From assembly GCF_041538045.1 (NCBI RefSeq), contig NZ_JBGOSE010000001.1:682001-746000 (forward strand): 64,000 bases of DNA, given 5' to 3'. Shown here one piece after another: positions 33,636 to 42,874 of this stretch. The notes below the pieces were generated by a model. That model was not told the DNA's origin, did not search any database, and was given only the letters and a program-made list of their open reading frames with translations. The translations under genes and the position numbers were made by a program. The stretch's first letter is position 1. Every line of letters begins with the position of its first letter. The stretch comes from Aliiglaciecola sp041538045 (lineage in GTDB: Bacteria > Pseudomonadota > Gammaproteobacteria > Enterobacterales > Alteromonadaceae).

Positions 33636-36152
33636 ATGAAATATGGATTTAATTTAGCTTGGCGATTGTTTAAGCACGAAGCAAAGCGAGGCGAGCTGAC
33701 GATAATTCTGTTTGCGATTATTTTGTCTGTTGCAGCAGTATTGTCTCTATCATTGTTCAGTGAGCGTCTGCAAGGTGCACTAACCGCAAAGTCTGCCGAG
33801 TTTATCGCCGCAGATCGACGTTTGGAGTCGGATAAGCCGGTTGACCCAGCATGGATAGCGAAAGCTAAAGAGTTAGGCTTAGAAACCACACAACAAGTGT
33901 ATGCCCGCTCCATGGTGTTTGGTAACGAGCAAATGACCTTAACCAGTCTGCGCGCCGCCGCTGATGGTTATCCATTAAAAGGCGAGTTAAAAACTTCCAC
34001 AGAGGCCTTTGGCTTAGGTGAGCTTACCGCTGAATTACCTGCCGCAGGAGAAGCCTGGGCTGAGTCACTGTTATTACAAAAACTCGGTTTAAAACTCGGT
34101 GACAAAATTGAGGTGGGAGACAAAGAATTTAGTTTAACGCGGGTGATAACCGATGTACCCGATTCTGGCTTTAGTGTCTTTGGCGGAAACCCCAAAGTGC
34201 TCATTGGCCTTCAAGACTTAGCTGCCACTCATATAACGGGCCCGGGCAGCAGAATTGACTATACCTACTTTTTTGTGGGCAATAGCAGTGATTTAGATGA
34301 TTATTATGATTGGTTGCGACCCCAATTAAATCGGGAAATTCATTCTTGGCAATCTGTAGAAGATGATGACTCGCAACTTGGTCGCTCTGTGGGTAGGGCC
34401 GAGCAGTATTTTTTACTGGCTAGTTTGTTGGCTATCGTTTTAGCCGCTGTGTCCATTGCTGTTGCTGCACAGCGCTACAGCCAACGACATTATGATCCTG
34501 TGGCAATTATGAAAACCCTAGGGGCCAGTAAACAATTGGTACAACGAATTTATCTGTACCAAATATCTTTTATCACTGTGTTAGGCATTGTGTTAGGCAC
34601 TGTCGCTGGATTTATTATTCAACAACTGGTGGTGTTAGCCATTGCCGATAAAGTGAATGTGTCCATTGACGTCTGGCACTGGCGACCTTTAATTATTGCG
34701 GTTTTCACTGGAATGATTTGTGCGGTTTTATTTTCACTGTACCCATTGTTAAAACTATTTTCGGTGCCACCACTGCGAGTTCTTAGACGGGATCTCGGAG
34801 CGGGGATGAGTTCACGGGTATTGCAGTTTGCGGCCACCGGTTCTGCTATTTTATTGTTGATGTGGGCGTACAGTCAGAACTTGAAAATTAGTTTAATCCT
34901 GTTTGTCTCAGGTATTGTTTTGGTCTGTGCATTATTGGCTATTACCTATGGTCTTATCGCTGTGGGGCGAAAGCTCGGACAGGGTAAAATGGGAGCGTGG
35001 CAATTAGCTTGGGCCAGAATTAAAAGACGGGCTATGGATAACAGTGTTCAGTTAATTAGTTTCTCGGTGACTATTATGCTGTTACTTGTGGTTTTGGTTA
35101 TGCGTAACGATATGGTTTCACAATGGCGCGACCAGTTACCACAAGGCACGCCTAACTATTTCATGTCAAATATTACCGAACAACAACGGCCTGCATTGGA
35201 ACAACATTTTAACCAATTAGGGGTTGAGACGGATGTGTTTTATCCGGTTGTACGGGCAAGGTTTGTATCTATTAATGACGAAAAAATACGTACCGAAATC
35301 ACTAAAGAAGATGAAGCCAAGCAAGATAGTGGTCGTAACGGTTTGGGTCGAGAGGCAAACTTAACTTGGAGTAACACACTTCAAAATGAAAATGAAATTG
35401 TCGCTGGAAAATGGTTAGACGAATGGCAAACCGGGGACGAATATGGGGTGTCTGTTGAAGAACGACTAGCGGCAAGGTTAAACATTAAGTTAGATGACAA
35501 GCTTACCTTTAATATTGGTAGTGAGGTGATTACGGTTACCGTAACCAGCCTGCGTAGTGTGAATTGGCAGACCATGCAGCCTAATTTCTTTTTTGTGTTG
35601 CAACCAGAAGCAATGCAAGAATATTTACCCACTTACATAACTAGTTTTTATGTTCCTACCGATGACAAGGCGAAGATTGCGCAACTGATGCAGCCATTTT
35701 CCAGTGTCACCCTATTTGATGTGGATGCAAGAATTAATCAATTACGGGACATAGTCGATCAGGTCTCAGTTGCCGTTGAGTTTATTTTAGTTCTAGTGTT
35801 AATCGCCGGTTCTTTGGTATTAATCGCACAAGTTCAGGCTAGCATGGACGAACGACAGCAAGAATTAGCGATTTTACGTACCTTAGGGGCAAAAGGTAGC
35901 TTAATACGTGCCAGCGTGATTTACGAGTTCTTAATCATCGGCTCAGTGGCGGGTCTCATGGCGGCGTTTGCCAATGAGCTCACTCTGTATCTATTGCAGT
36001 CACAAATTTTTGAAATGCAGGGTAAGTTGCATTTTGAATACTGGATTATTGCCCCCCTTGTTGGTGCGATAACGGTAGGATTGTTAGGGGCTGCTGGGTG
36101 TTGGCGCTTGTTGGCGTTGAATACCAGTCAATTATTGCGAAAGATGGTTTAA
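33636..36152 (+). CDS. ybbP: ABC transporter permease YbbP
   Basis: An 838-residue membrane protein with two FtsX/MacB-type permease domains. One transmembrane segment lies near 20-45, clusters at about 255-470 and the last three helices at about 705-830, with large periplasmic loops between. It follows ybbA by two bases. The family resembles lipoprotein-type mechanotransmitters; the substrate is not known. Confidence 0.93.
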   Translation: MKYGFNLAWRLFKHEAKRGELTIILFAIILSVAAVLSLSLFSERLQGALTAKSAEFIAADRRLESDKPVDPAWIAKAKELGLETTQQVYARSMVFGNEQMTLTSLRAAADGYPLKGELKTSTEAFGLGELTAELPAAGEAWAESLLLQKLGLKLGDKIEVGDKEFSLTRVITDVPDSGFSVFGGNPKVLIGLQDLAATHITGPGSRIDYTYFFVGNSSDLDDYYDWLRPQLNREIHSWQSVEDDDSQLGRSVGRAEQYFLLASLLAIVLAAVSIAVAAQRYSQRHYDPVAIMKTLGASKQLVQRIYLYQISFITVLGIVLGTVAGFIIQQLVVLAIADKVNVSIDVWHWRPLIIAVFTGMICAVLFSLYPLLKLFSVPPLRVLRRDLGAGMSSRVLQFAATGSAILLLMWAYSQNLKISLILFVSGIVLVCALLAITYGLIAVGRKLGQGKMGAWQLAWARIKRRAMDNSVQLISFSVTIMLLLVVLVMRNDMVSQWRDQLPQGTPNYFMSNITEQQRPALEQHFNQLGVETDVFYPVVRARFVSINDEKIRTEITKEDEAKQDSGRNGLGREANLTWSNTLQNENEIVAGKWLDEWQTGDEYGVSVEERLAARLNIKLDDKLTFNIGSEVITVTVTSLRSVNWQTMQPNFFFVLQPEAMQEYLPTYITSFYVPTDDKAKIAQLMQPFSSVTLFDVDARINQLRDIVDQVSVAVEFILVLVLIAGSLVLIAQVQASMDERQQELAILRTLGAKGSLIRASVIYEFLIIGSVAGLMAAFANELTLYLLQSQIFEMQGKLHFEYWIIAPLVGAITVGLLGAAGCWRLLALNTSQLLRKMV

Positions 36153-36175
36153 TCGATTATCTAAAACCACAAACT

Positions 36176-36201
36176 AAAAAAGGGCAATTTGCCCTTTTTT
36201 A
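36176..36201. terminator. Terminator between ybbP and folX
   Basis: AAAAAAGGGCAA pairs with TTGCCCTTTTTT with almost no loop; the A and T runs on both sides allow bidirectional use by the convergent genes. Confidence 0.9.
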
Positions 36202-36227
36202 GTATTCAGAATAACGAAAAACAGGTT

Positions 36228-36593
36228 TTATTCTTTGGTACAGGACAAACACAGGGAAACAGAATCAGAAAATCGCAAAGCATGGGGCTTGTCTACTTCA
36301 GCTTCGGCGTAAATCACCCAAGGGTGCTCGGCGGCAATTTCAAGAACGTCAGAGGTTAGCTTTTCCAATAAAGAAAAACGGTTATCTTCGACTAACTTAA
36401 TAATGCGTTTAGTAATGATTTTATAATTTAACGCATCTTCCATATCGTCTGAGTCAGTGGCTTGCTCGGCATTATAATGAATCTTCACATTTACGATAAC
36501 GTCTTGTTTGTTCACTATTTCATCTTCATTAATACCAATGTAAGTGCGTAACCTAAGGTTTTTAATTCTAATAGTGGCTGGATTCAGCTTCAT
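36228..36593 (-). CDS. folX: Dihydroneopterin triphosphate 2'-epimerase FolX
   Basis: A 121-residue protein closely following FolX: IRIKNLRLRTYIGINEDEI, ALNYK, NRFSLLEKLTSDVLEIA and DKPHALRFSDSVS. It epimerises dihydroneopterin triphosphate, a step toward tetrahydromonapterin. The length equals E. coli FolX; FolB is related but lacks several of these segments. Confidence 0.95.
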   Translation of the reverse strand: MKLNPATIRIKNLRLRTYIGINEDEIVNKQDVIVNVKIHYNAEQATDSDDMEDALNYKIITKRIIKLVEDNRFSLLEKLTSDVLEIAAEHPWVIYAEAEVDKPHALRFSDSVSLCLSCTKE

Positions 36594-36704
36594 TTATTGT
36601 TACTTCCTTAAAAATCGCGAAATGTTGTCTAATCGTTGTGTTTTCAATGGCGCTATTATCTGCTAGTTTGTCAGCCAACATCAAATAATCCAATGTGAAT
36701 CTGT

Positions 36705-37784
36705 ATGGAAACTAAGTCGCCCACTGCGATTAAAGCAATACTCGTGTTAGCCTGTGTTGTCGTTATTTTAGCTGGAATTAAAGCTGCCAGCACAATCGTA
36801 GTTCCTTTTTTATTATCAATTTTTATAGCGATGGCATGTCATCCAATCATCCATTGGGCATCGAGATATAAGGTACCCCGGTGGTTATCGGTCATCCTGG
36901 TTATACTATTAATTGTGATATTTGGATTTATGTTAGCAGGTTTAGTGGGTAACTCCATGGCCGAATTTCGTGAAAATATTCCTCAATACAAACAACAATT
37001 AAGTGATGAGCTGGTTTGGGTAACAACTAGGCTTGAGAGTTTGTTTAGCATTGAAGTTAATAGTGATTTATTAGTTTCTTATTTAGATCCGGGCATCGCC
37101 ATGAGTATGGCAACCAATATACTTACTAGCTTTGGTAGTGTATTAACCAATTTTCTACTGATCATTCTAACCGTTGTGTTTATGTTATTTGAAGCCGACT
37201 CTGTGCCTAAAAAAGTGCATATCGCCCTTGATGATCCATCTATGAAAATTCAGCAGATCGACAAATTTTTAGTCTCGGTTAAAAATTATTTGGTGATCAA
37301 AACCATCGTCAGTATTGGTACGGGAACCGTGATTGGTCTTTGGTTGTATTTCCTAGGACTAGACCACTTTATGTTGTGGGCAGTGTTAGCATTTTTATTA
37401 AATTATATTCCAAATATAGGATCTATTATTGCCGCAGTGCCAGCTGTTCTTCTTGCGTTTGTGCAATTGGGCCCTGGTATTGCTGGACTTACCGCTATTG
37501 GTTATGTGGTCACCAATACTGTGATGGGAAATGTGGTTGAGCCTAAATTTTTGGGTAGAGGACTGGGTTTATCTACCTTAGTGGTGTTTTTATCATTGAT
37601 TTTTTGGGGATGGTTATTGGGTACGGTAGGGATGCTATTGTCTGTGCCGCTCACTATGATCGTAAAAATAGCACTAGAGTCGAATGAGGACAGTCGTTGG
37701 ATTGCGGTCTTGTTAGACAGTGAAGATATTCCCGAAGAGCAACAAGAACAAGAATCGGCTGATGTTAATCAGGTGCCTGAGTAA
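36705..37784 (+). CDS. AI-2E family (PerM/TqsA-like) membrane transporter
   Basis: A 359-residue integral membrane protein with about seven or eight transmembrane segments and the family segments LNYIPNIGSIIAAVP and GLGLSTLVVFLSLIFWGWLLG. Members include the AI-2 exporter TqsA and Na+/H+ antiporters, so the substrate cannot be set. Its last 20 bases overlap the convergent histidine kinase gene. Confidence 0.9.
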   Translation: METKSPTAIKAILVLACVVVILAGIKAASTIVVPFLLSIFIAMACHPIIHWASRYKVPRWLSVILVILLIVIFGFMLAGLVGNSMAEFRENIPQYKQQLSDELVWVTTRLESLFSIEVNSDLLVSYLDPGIAMSMATNILTSFGSVLTNFLLIILTVVFMLFEADSVPKKVHIALDDPSMKIQQIDKFLVSVKNYLVIKTIVSIGTGTVIGLWLYFLGLDHFMLWAVLAFLLNYIPNIGSIIAAVPAVLLAFVQLGPGIAGLTAIGYVVTNTVMGNVVEPKFLGRGLGLSTLVVFLSLIFWGWLLGTVGMLLSVPLTMIVKIALESNEDSRWIAVLLDSEDIPEEQQEQESADVNQVPE

Positions 37785-39090
37785 AGGTCATTTCAATTCT
37801 GGCTCCACCTAGAGTGGAGTCAGTAATTTCCATCTTACCGTGGTAAGCCGTGATGAGATCGCTGACCACTGCCATACCAATGCCTTGGCCTTCTTGATAG
37901 CTATCTAAGCGTTTTCCTCGGTGCAGTAACTCCTGACGATGCTGAGGCTCAATACCTTTACCATCATCTTCTACGGTAATCAATAAACGATTATTGTTCT
38001 GCTGTGCGGCTACTTTGACTTGGGATTTTGCGGCTTTGCAGGCGTTATCCATTAAATTTCCAAGTAATTCCATTAAATCCGTTTGGTCGCCTTTAAATTG
38101 GCATTTTTCATCAACCTGTAGGATGATGGTTAAATGCTTATCCGCATGCACTTTAGCCATCGCTGACTGCAGTTTTTGCACTATGGTCAATACACATATC
38201 CCTTGTTCCCAACCACTGCCAGCACCGGCAACAGCGCGCTTCAATTGGCGTTGAATAATATTGTCTATTTGCGAAAGAGGCTCGTTGGCAGAGTGGGGTA
38301 AGTTAGGGTTACCGGTCAGCACGGCCAAAGGTGTTTTTAGGCTGTGGGCAAGGTCACTAAGACTATTTTTGTAGCGACTACGTTGTTGTTGTTCGGTATC
38401 CAGTAGGTGATTAATACTACGCTTTAGCTTTTCCAATTCAGGGGGATAAGTTTGTTGTAATCGCTGAATATCGCCTTCTTCGGTTTTTTTAATTTGCGTA
38501 ATTAAGGTATTTATTGGACTCAATGCCATGTTCAAACTGGCAATAAGCACAATTAAAAGTAACAAAGCTAAAAAGCCGAGCCAATACCAAAGCGTATTTG
38601 AAAAAGCGTCGCGTTCTTTTTCAAAAGTGAGTTGATCTTGGACGATGAAAAAACTCACTGGTACAAAGTCGACATCCCCTTCGAATTCAGCAGTGTAGGA
38701 GTACAAAAAATAATCTTTACCCATAGCAAAATCAGTTAAAAATATTTCTTTACCGATAATAGGCGCATCTAACCGAGGTTGTTCAGGCCAGTTTAAAGTG
38801 GATAAGGATTGCCATACTATGTCATCGTTTATTTTAATAAATGCGTATAAACCAGAACCTGGAATGTTGAGTTTATCGTTAAACAACTGTTCTGGCATTT
38901 CTGGCTCAGCCTCTACCATTTCAAATTCAGAAATCAGAGTGAGACTTTGAATACGCAGTTGTTCGAGCATAGATTGACTCAAACTATCCGTATAGGCTTG
39001 TTCTAGGGTCATTGCGCCTAGGGGAATGAAAAGCAGCAATGCCAGCAGGGCTGCAGCAAAACTTCTTAGGCGCAGGGATAATCGGATCAT
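37765..39090 (-). CDS. PhoQ-like sensor histidine kinase
   Basis: A 441-residue kinase. Two membrane segments (about 10-27 and 168-192) flank a periplasmic sensor with acidic patches (EMVEAEPEMPE), as in PhoQ. The H box LAHSLKTPLAVL has His249; N box DNACKAAKS, G1 DDGKGI and G2 GQGIGMAVV follow. It overlaps the regulator gene by four bases. Divalent cations or cationic peptides are likely signals by analogy only. Confidence 0.9.
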   Translation of the reverse strand: MIRLSLRLRSFAAALLALLLFIPLGAMTLEQAYTDSLSQSMLEQLRIQSLTLISEFEMVEAEPEMPEQLFNDKLNIPGSGLYAFIKINDDIVWQSLSTLNWPEQPRLDAPIIGKEIFLTDFAMGKDYFLYSYTAEFEGDVDFVPVSFFIVQDQLTFEKERDAFSNTLWYWLGFLALLLLIVLIASLNMALSPINTLITQIKKTEEGDIQRLQQTYPPELEKLKRSINHLLDTEQQQRSRYKNSLSDLAHSLKTPLAVLTGNPNLPHSANEPLSQIDNIIQRQLKRAVAGAGSGWEQGICVLTIVQKLQSAMAKVHADKHLTIILQVDEKCQFKGDQTDLMELLGNLMDNACKAAKSQVKVAAQQNNNRLLITVEDDGKGIEPQHRQELLHRGKRLDSYQEGQGIGMAVVSDLITAYHGKMEITDSTLGGARIEMTFTQAPD

Positions 39091-39761
39091 AGCTCTCGAT
39101 TAATTCGGTAACCACGTCCGCGCAGGGTTTCTATGGGCTTGTAGTCATTTTTCGGATCGAGTTTTTTGCGCAGTCGCCCTACAAACACTTCAATAACATT
39201 ACTATCTAAATCAAAATCTTGGTCATAGATATGTTCAGTTAATTCAGTTTTAGATACTACTTTTTGCGGATTCAAGAAAAGGTACTCTAGCACCTTATAT
39301 TCATAGGCAGTGAGTTCAAGAGATTGCCCATCTACGGTCACTTCTTCAGCTGTTGTGTCTAAGGTTATGGGGCCTTTTTCAATTAACGGGTTAGCCTGTC
39401 CTGATGAGCGACGAATAAGAGCTTTTGCCCGAGCTAAGAGCTCTTCGTTGTGAAAAGGTTTGGTAAGGTAATCATCAGCACCAGCATCTAATCCCTCTAC
39501 CTTCTCTTGCCAACGATCCCGCGCGGTTAATATCAGAATCGGGCAGGTGACGTTGTTTTTACGAGCATTTTTTATCACATCAAAGCCATCGATAATAGGC
39601 AGTCCTATATCTACTATGGCTAAGTCATAAGGGTGTTCAGCTAACAAATAACTGGCTTTAGCGCCATCATCGGCTAAATCTACGCTATAACCATGCTGCT
39701 GAAGTAACTGATCTAATTGGGTTAACAACCTACTATCATCTTCGACTACAAGAATGCGCAT
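39087..39761 (-). CDS. PhoP-like OmpR-family response regulator
   Basis: A 224-residue regulator with receiver (phospho-acceptor Asp51 in IVDIGLP, Lys101 in LTKPF) and a winged-helix DNA-binding domain (about 125-222, ending in RGRGYRINREL). It is coupled to the kinase gene downstream and overlaps the PepSY-like gene upstream by one base, so the three form one operon. Confidence 0.93.
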   Translation of the reverse strand: MRILVVEDDSRLLTQLDQLLQQHGYSVDLADDGAKASYLLAEHPYDLAIVDIGLPIIDGFDVIKNARKNNVTCPILILTARDRWQEKVEGLDAGADDYLTKPFHNEELLARAKALIRRSSGQANPLIEKGPITLDTTAEEVTVDGQSLELTAYEYKVLEYLFLNPQKVVSKTELTEHIYDQDFDLDSNVIEVFVGRLRKKLDPKNDYKPIETLRGRGYRINREL

Positions 39762-40039
39762 TATTTATCTCTACTACGTTGTTTGGTTATTTTACCTGAG
39801 CGTTTATCGACATCAACCGTGACCACACGTCCGGTTTTTTGTAACACTTTTACCTTGTAGGTATTTTTGCTTTGGTTAACACGCAATACTCGGCCTCTAA
39901 CCTTCTTCAGCACTTTTTCTGCGGCTTGGGCTTTATCAATGCTGCTGTTTGATTTTTCTTGAGCTAACACTTGCCCGCCGAAGCTAAGGGCAAATGCCAT
40001 CAACAACAAAATCAATTTACGTCTACTGAGCACAATCAA
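39761..40039 (-). CDS. Small exported PepSY-like protein
   Basis: A 92-residue protein with a signal peptide ending at VLAQ and a basic mature part (GRVLRVNQSKNTYKVKVLQK, VDVDKRSGKITKQ), which resembles a PepSY domain. Only TTG (40039) or GTG (40033) can start it; AGGA seven bases before the TTG favours that one. As the first gene of a two-component operon it may tune the sensor in the periplasm. Confidence 0.78.
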   Translation of the reverse strand: MIVLSRRKLILLLMAFALSFGGQVLAQEKSNSSIDKAQAAEKVLKKVRGRVLRVNQSKNTYKVKVLQKTGRVVTVDVDKRSGKITKQRSRDK

Positions 40040-40082
40040 AATGGGTTCCTGACTCGTTGGCGTTTAAATAATAACAAAAAGT

Positions 40083-40589
40083 TTAATGTCTTCTGGGTGA
40101 AACCTTAACCTTGACCTTCACTGTATTACCAGGATGGGACTGCATAAAGGTTTCATAAGCTGCACCTTGATAACGATATTTTACGTTATAACCTTTGATT
40201 TTTCTTACTTTTTTTGATGTTTGATAAACAGTCTCACAATGTTGAATGACAGAAGTACTGTACTGTGGCCCTTGGGCCTGACTTCCAATTGCGCCACCAA
40301 TCACCGCACCTGTTATTGTGCTGCCGCGATTATCACCGATTACATTACCGATCACGCCGCCAATTACCGCGCCAGCAATGGTAGATTGAGCACGTTGGTG
40401 AGAGTTATTATAGCTGATCGTTCGTTGAACTGGGTAACACTGCTGCACGGGCTGTTTAACCGCGGTATATTGATAAACAGGATCAACTTTAATCACTTTT
40501 GCATAATGATAATGATAATGGGCTAAGGCTTGAGTCGTTGAAAAACCAAACAATAAGGTAGCGATTGAAATGTTTTTTAGATTTAACAT
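40083..40589 (-). CDS. Glycine-zipper (2TM, 17-kDa antigen type) outer-membrane protein
   Basis: About 168 residues from the ATG at 40589, which has AAGGAGA nine bases upstream. A signal peptide ends at ALA. Two glycine-zipper helices lie around 70-105 (IAGAVIGGVIGNVIGD and ITGAVIGGAIGSQAQG). The C-terminal part is basic. Such proteins associate with the outer membrane; the role is unknown. Confidence 0.85.
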   Translation of the reverse strand: MLNLKNISIATLLFGFSTTQALAHYHYHYAKVIKVDPVYQYTAVKQPVQQCYPVQRTISYNNSHQRAQSTIAGAVIGGVIGNVIGDNRGSTITGAVIGGAIGSQAQGPQYSTSVIQHCETVYQTSKKVRKIKGYNVKYRYQGAAYETFMQSHPGNTVKVKVKVSPRRH

Positions 40590-40683
40590 TGTGTCTCTCC
40601 TTTGAAATCTTAGGATCATAATAGGCGAGACTAACTGAACTATAACTGAACTGAACCTTATCGGTAAGTTAAGGTTGGCCGGG

Positions 40684-41142
40684 TTAAACTGATTGAATGG
40701 ACTCTTGCTGTAACGGATTTACGCAGGTAGCTGAAATCGTACTATTTTTATTTTTGGTGTAAATGTGTATTTCTAAATCCATATTTCTCAGTTTGTACCA
40801 CAGATCTAGATTATCCTCACCTGGACAAATAATTTGCTGTAAATACTGCTCTTGCACATTTTTGGCTAAATCCAGTTTCTGAGGAATTTTAATAAAAGCT
40901 CTTACTTCACCAAAAGAGGTGTTCGAACCTTGATAATGCCAATCACCTAAATGTAAAGCTGAGTAGAAGGTTCTATCCACGGTTTCCAAGGTTTGAGGGT
41001 CTGCTTGGTAGCTATCTTTATCGGCAAATTGTACAATTTTCATCGAGAACAATTGATTACAGGCAGAAATGCTCAACATGATCACACAAAGCAAAGTAGC
41101 TCTTTTAATTAATTTAAGCGTAAATTTGTGTGTGTTTTTCAT
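40684..41142 (-). CDS. Hypothetical lipoprotein
   Basis: A 152-residue protein with basic N-terminus, hydrophobic stretch and lipobox SISAC (Cys28). No domain is recognised. Two Cys near the end (CPGED, ATCVNP) could pair in the periplasm. Confidence 0.7.
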   Translation of the reverse strand: MKNTHKFTLKLIKRATLLCVIMLSISACNQLFSMKIVQFADKDSYQADPQTLETVDRTFYSALHLGDWHYQGSNTSFGEVRAFIKIPQKLDLAKNVQEQYLQQIICPGEDNLDLWYKLRNMDLEIHIYTKNKNSTISATCVNPLQQESIQSV

Positions 41143-41309
41143 TGGCTAAACTCCCGTTATTACACAGGATATCGGCTTGCAATTAAAAATCTTGAATGGC
41201 TAACCTTACGAGGTACTGTTTAATTAAAGGTGACATTCCGTCAACTAGATGTGGTAATTGTGTGTATATGTGAATCGTTAACTAAGCGAGGAAGATTAGG
41301 GTAAACCTC

Positions 41310-41732
41310 TTAATCGAAGTCGACTTTTTTTCGCAGGGATTTGGTTTTTCCAGCTTTTTTCTTACTTTCCACTCGTCGAATTTGAGATGATTTGGTGGGT
41401 TTGGTAGCGCGCCTAGGCTTGGGTTTTTCACCGGCTTTTTTAATAATCTCAACTAATCGAGTGATGGCATCTTCACGGTTTTGTTCCTGAGTACGATAGT
41501 TTTGCGCCTTGATAACTAGAATACCGTCATTGGTAATACGGCTGTCTTTGCTGTTGAGTAAGCTGGTTTTGTAAAACTCGGGCAAAGTAGAGGCGTTAAC
41601 ATCAAATCGTAGGTGGATGGCGCTGGAGACTTTATTCACATTTTGGCCGCCAGCACCTTGGGCACGAATAGCACTCATATCAAACTGATCGTCTGATATG
41701 CTCAAGTGTTCTGTTATCTCTATTCGTGCCAT
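41310..41732 (-). CDS. arfB: Peptidyl-tRNA hydrolase ArfB (ribosome rescue)
   Basis: A 140-residue protein with the release-factor GGQ motif (residues 28-30 in RAQGAGGQNVNKV) and a basic C-terminal tail (KPRRATKPTKSSQIRRVESKKK) that in ArfB enters the mRNA channel of stalled ribosomes. It lies ten bases behind yciI at the tail of the trp operon. Confidence 0.94.
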   Translation of the reverse strand: MARIEITEHLSISDDQFDMSAIRAQGAGGQNVNKVSSAIHLRFDVNASTLPEFYKTSLLNSKDSRITNDGILVIKAQNYRTQEQNREDAITRLVEIIKKAGEKPKPRRATKPTKSSQIRRVESKKKAGKTKSLRKKVDFD

Positions 41733-41742
41733 GTTTTGCTAC

Positions 41743-42042
41743 CTAGGGTAATGTTTGTGAAAATGGTTTAACCACTACACTTTTGAATACTCCAGCACCT
41801 ATGTACGGGTCGTTATCAGCCCACTGTTGTGCGGCGCTTAAACTATCAAATTCAGCGATGATCACTGAACCGGTAAATCCAGCTTCACCTGGGGTTGCGC
41901 TATCAATTGCCGGGCAAGGACCTGCGACCACTAAACGACCTTGCTGTTTGAGCGACTCTAATCTTTCCAAATGGGCCGGGCGGACGCTTAGTCTCAATGG
42001 CAAACTATTGGCTACGTCTTCAGCGTAAATGACATACAACAT
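41743..42042 (-). CDS. yciI: YciI-like protein
   Basis: A 99-residue ferredoxin-like fold protein: YVIYAEDVANS, RPAHLERL, GRLVVAGPCPA, FDSLSAAQQWADNDPY. It keeps the family His and Asp residues. In E. coli yciI is also close to trpA. It follows trpA by 25 bases, so it is probably read with the trp operon. Function unknown. Confidence 0.92.
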   Translation of the reverse strand: MLYVIYAEDVANSLPLRLSVRPAHLERLESLKQQGRLVVAGPCPAIDSATPGEAGFTGSVIIAEFDSLSAAQQWADNDPYIGAGVFKSVVVKPFSQTLP

Positions 42043-42067
42043 TGAATTATCCTTCTTATCAAATCAG

Positions 42068-42874
42068 TTATTTATGGGTAGCCGCTTTCATATCAGAGAC
42101 AAAGCTTGCCAGTTGTTCGAGCATTTTACTCGGGTTATCGAGGTTTTGTTCGATTATGTTTACCGTGGCAGAACCGGAAATGGCACCAGCTGCGCCAGCG
42201 CTTATCGCTTCAGTAACTTGTGCCGGTTTTGATATGCCAAAGCCCAATAATGGCGGAGCTACTTTATATTGAGTTAGCTTAGCAATTAATTCATCGGCAG
42301 GAATAGTGGCGGCCGTTTCTGCCCCTGTAACACCAGCTCGGCCGAGTAAATAAGTGTAACCCGTGGACTTTTGACCAATCTCTGCAAGGGTTTCATCACT
42401 GGCATTGGGCGGCGCGATCAATATTTGATTGATATTGTTGGCTTCAGCGACGTCGATAAATCGTTGTGCTTCGCGAAGAGGCACATCTGCAATTAGAATG
42501 GAGTCAACACCGGCAGCGTTCGCCGCTTGATAAAACTCAGGTAACCCTTTTTTGATCACAAGGTTGCTATATAACAACAGCCCAATGGGAATCTCTGGAA
42601 ATATATCGCGAATTTGTTTAATCACAGCAAAACAATCTGCTGGGGTGATTTTATTGTCTAGGGCACGAATACTTGCTTTTTGAATAGTGGGACCATCGGC
42701 AATAGGATCAGAGTAAGGAATACCTAACTCTAGGGCGTCGGCTCCACTTTCTACCAAGGTCTTAATAATATTAAATGAGGTTTCTTTGTCTGGATCACCT
42801 AACATCACGAAGGGGACGAAGGATCCTTGATTATCCTTGTTTAGGCGTTCAAACATGTTGTCATAACGGCTCAT
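42068..42874 (-). CDS. trpA: Tryptophan synthase alpha chain
   Basis: A 268-residue enzyme cleaving indole-3-glycerol phosphate to indole. The catalytic Glu49 and Asp60 are in ELGIPYSDPIADGP, at the E. coli positions. Its start overlaps the trpB stop (ATGA). Confidence 0.98.
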   Translation of the reverse strand: MSRYDNMFERLNKDNQGSFVPFVMLGDPDKETSFNIIKTLVESGADALELGIPYSDPIADGPTIQKASIRALDNKITPADCFAVIKQIRDIFPEIPIGLLLYSNLVIKKGLPEFYQAANAAGVDSILIADVPLREAQRFIDVAEANNINQILIAPPNASDETLAEIGQKSTGYTYLLGRAGVTGAETAATIPADELIAKLTQYKVAPPLLGFGISKPAQVTEAISAGAAGAISGSATVNIIEQNLDNPSKMLEQLASFVSDMKAATHK

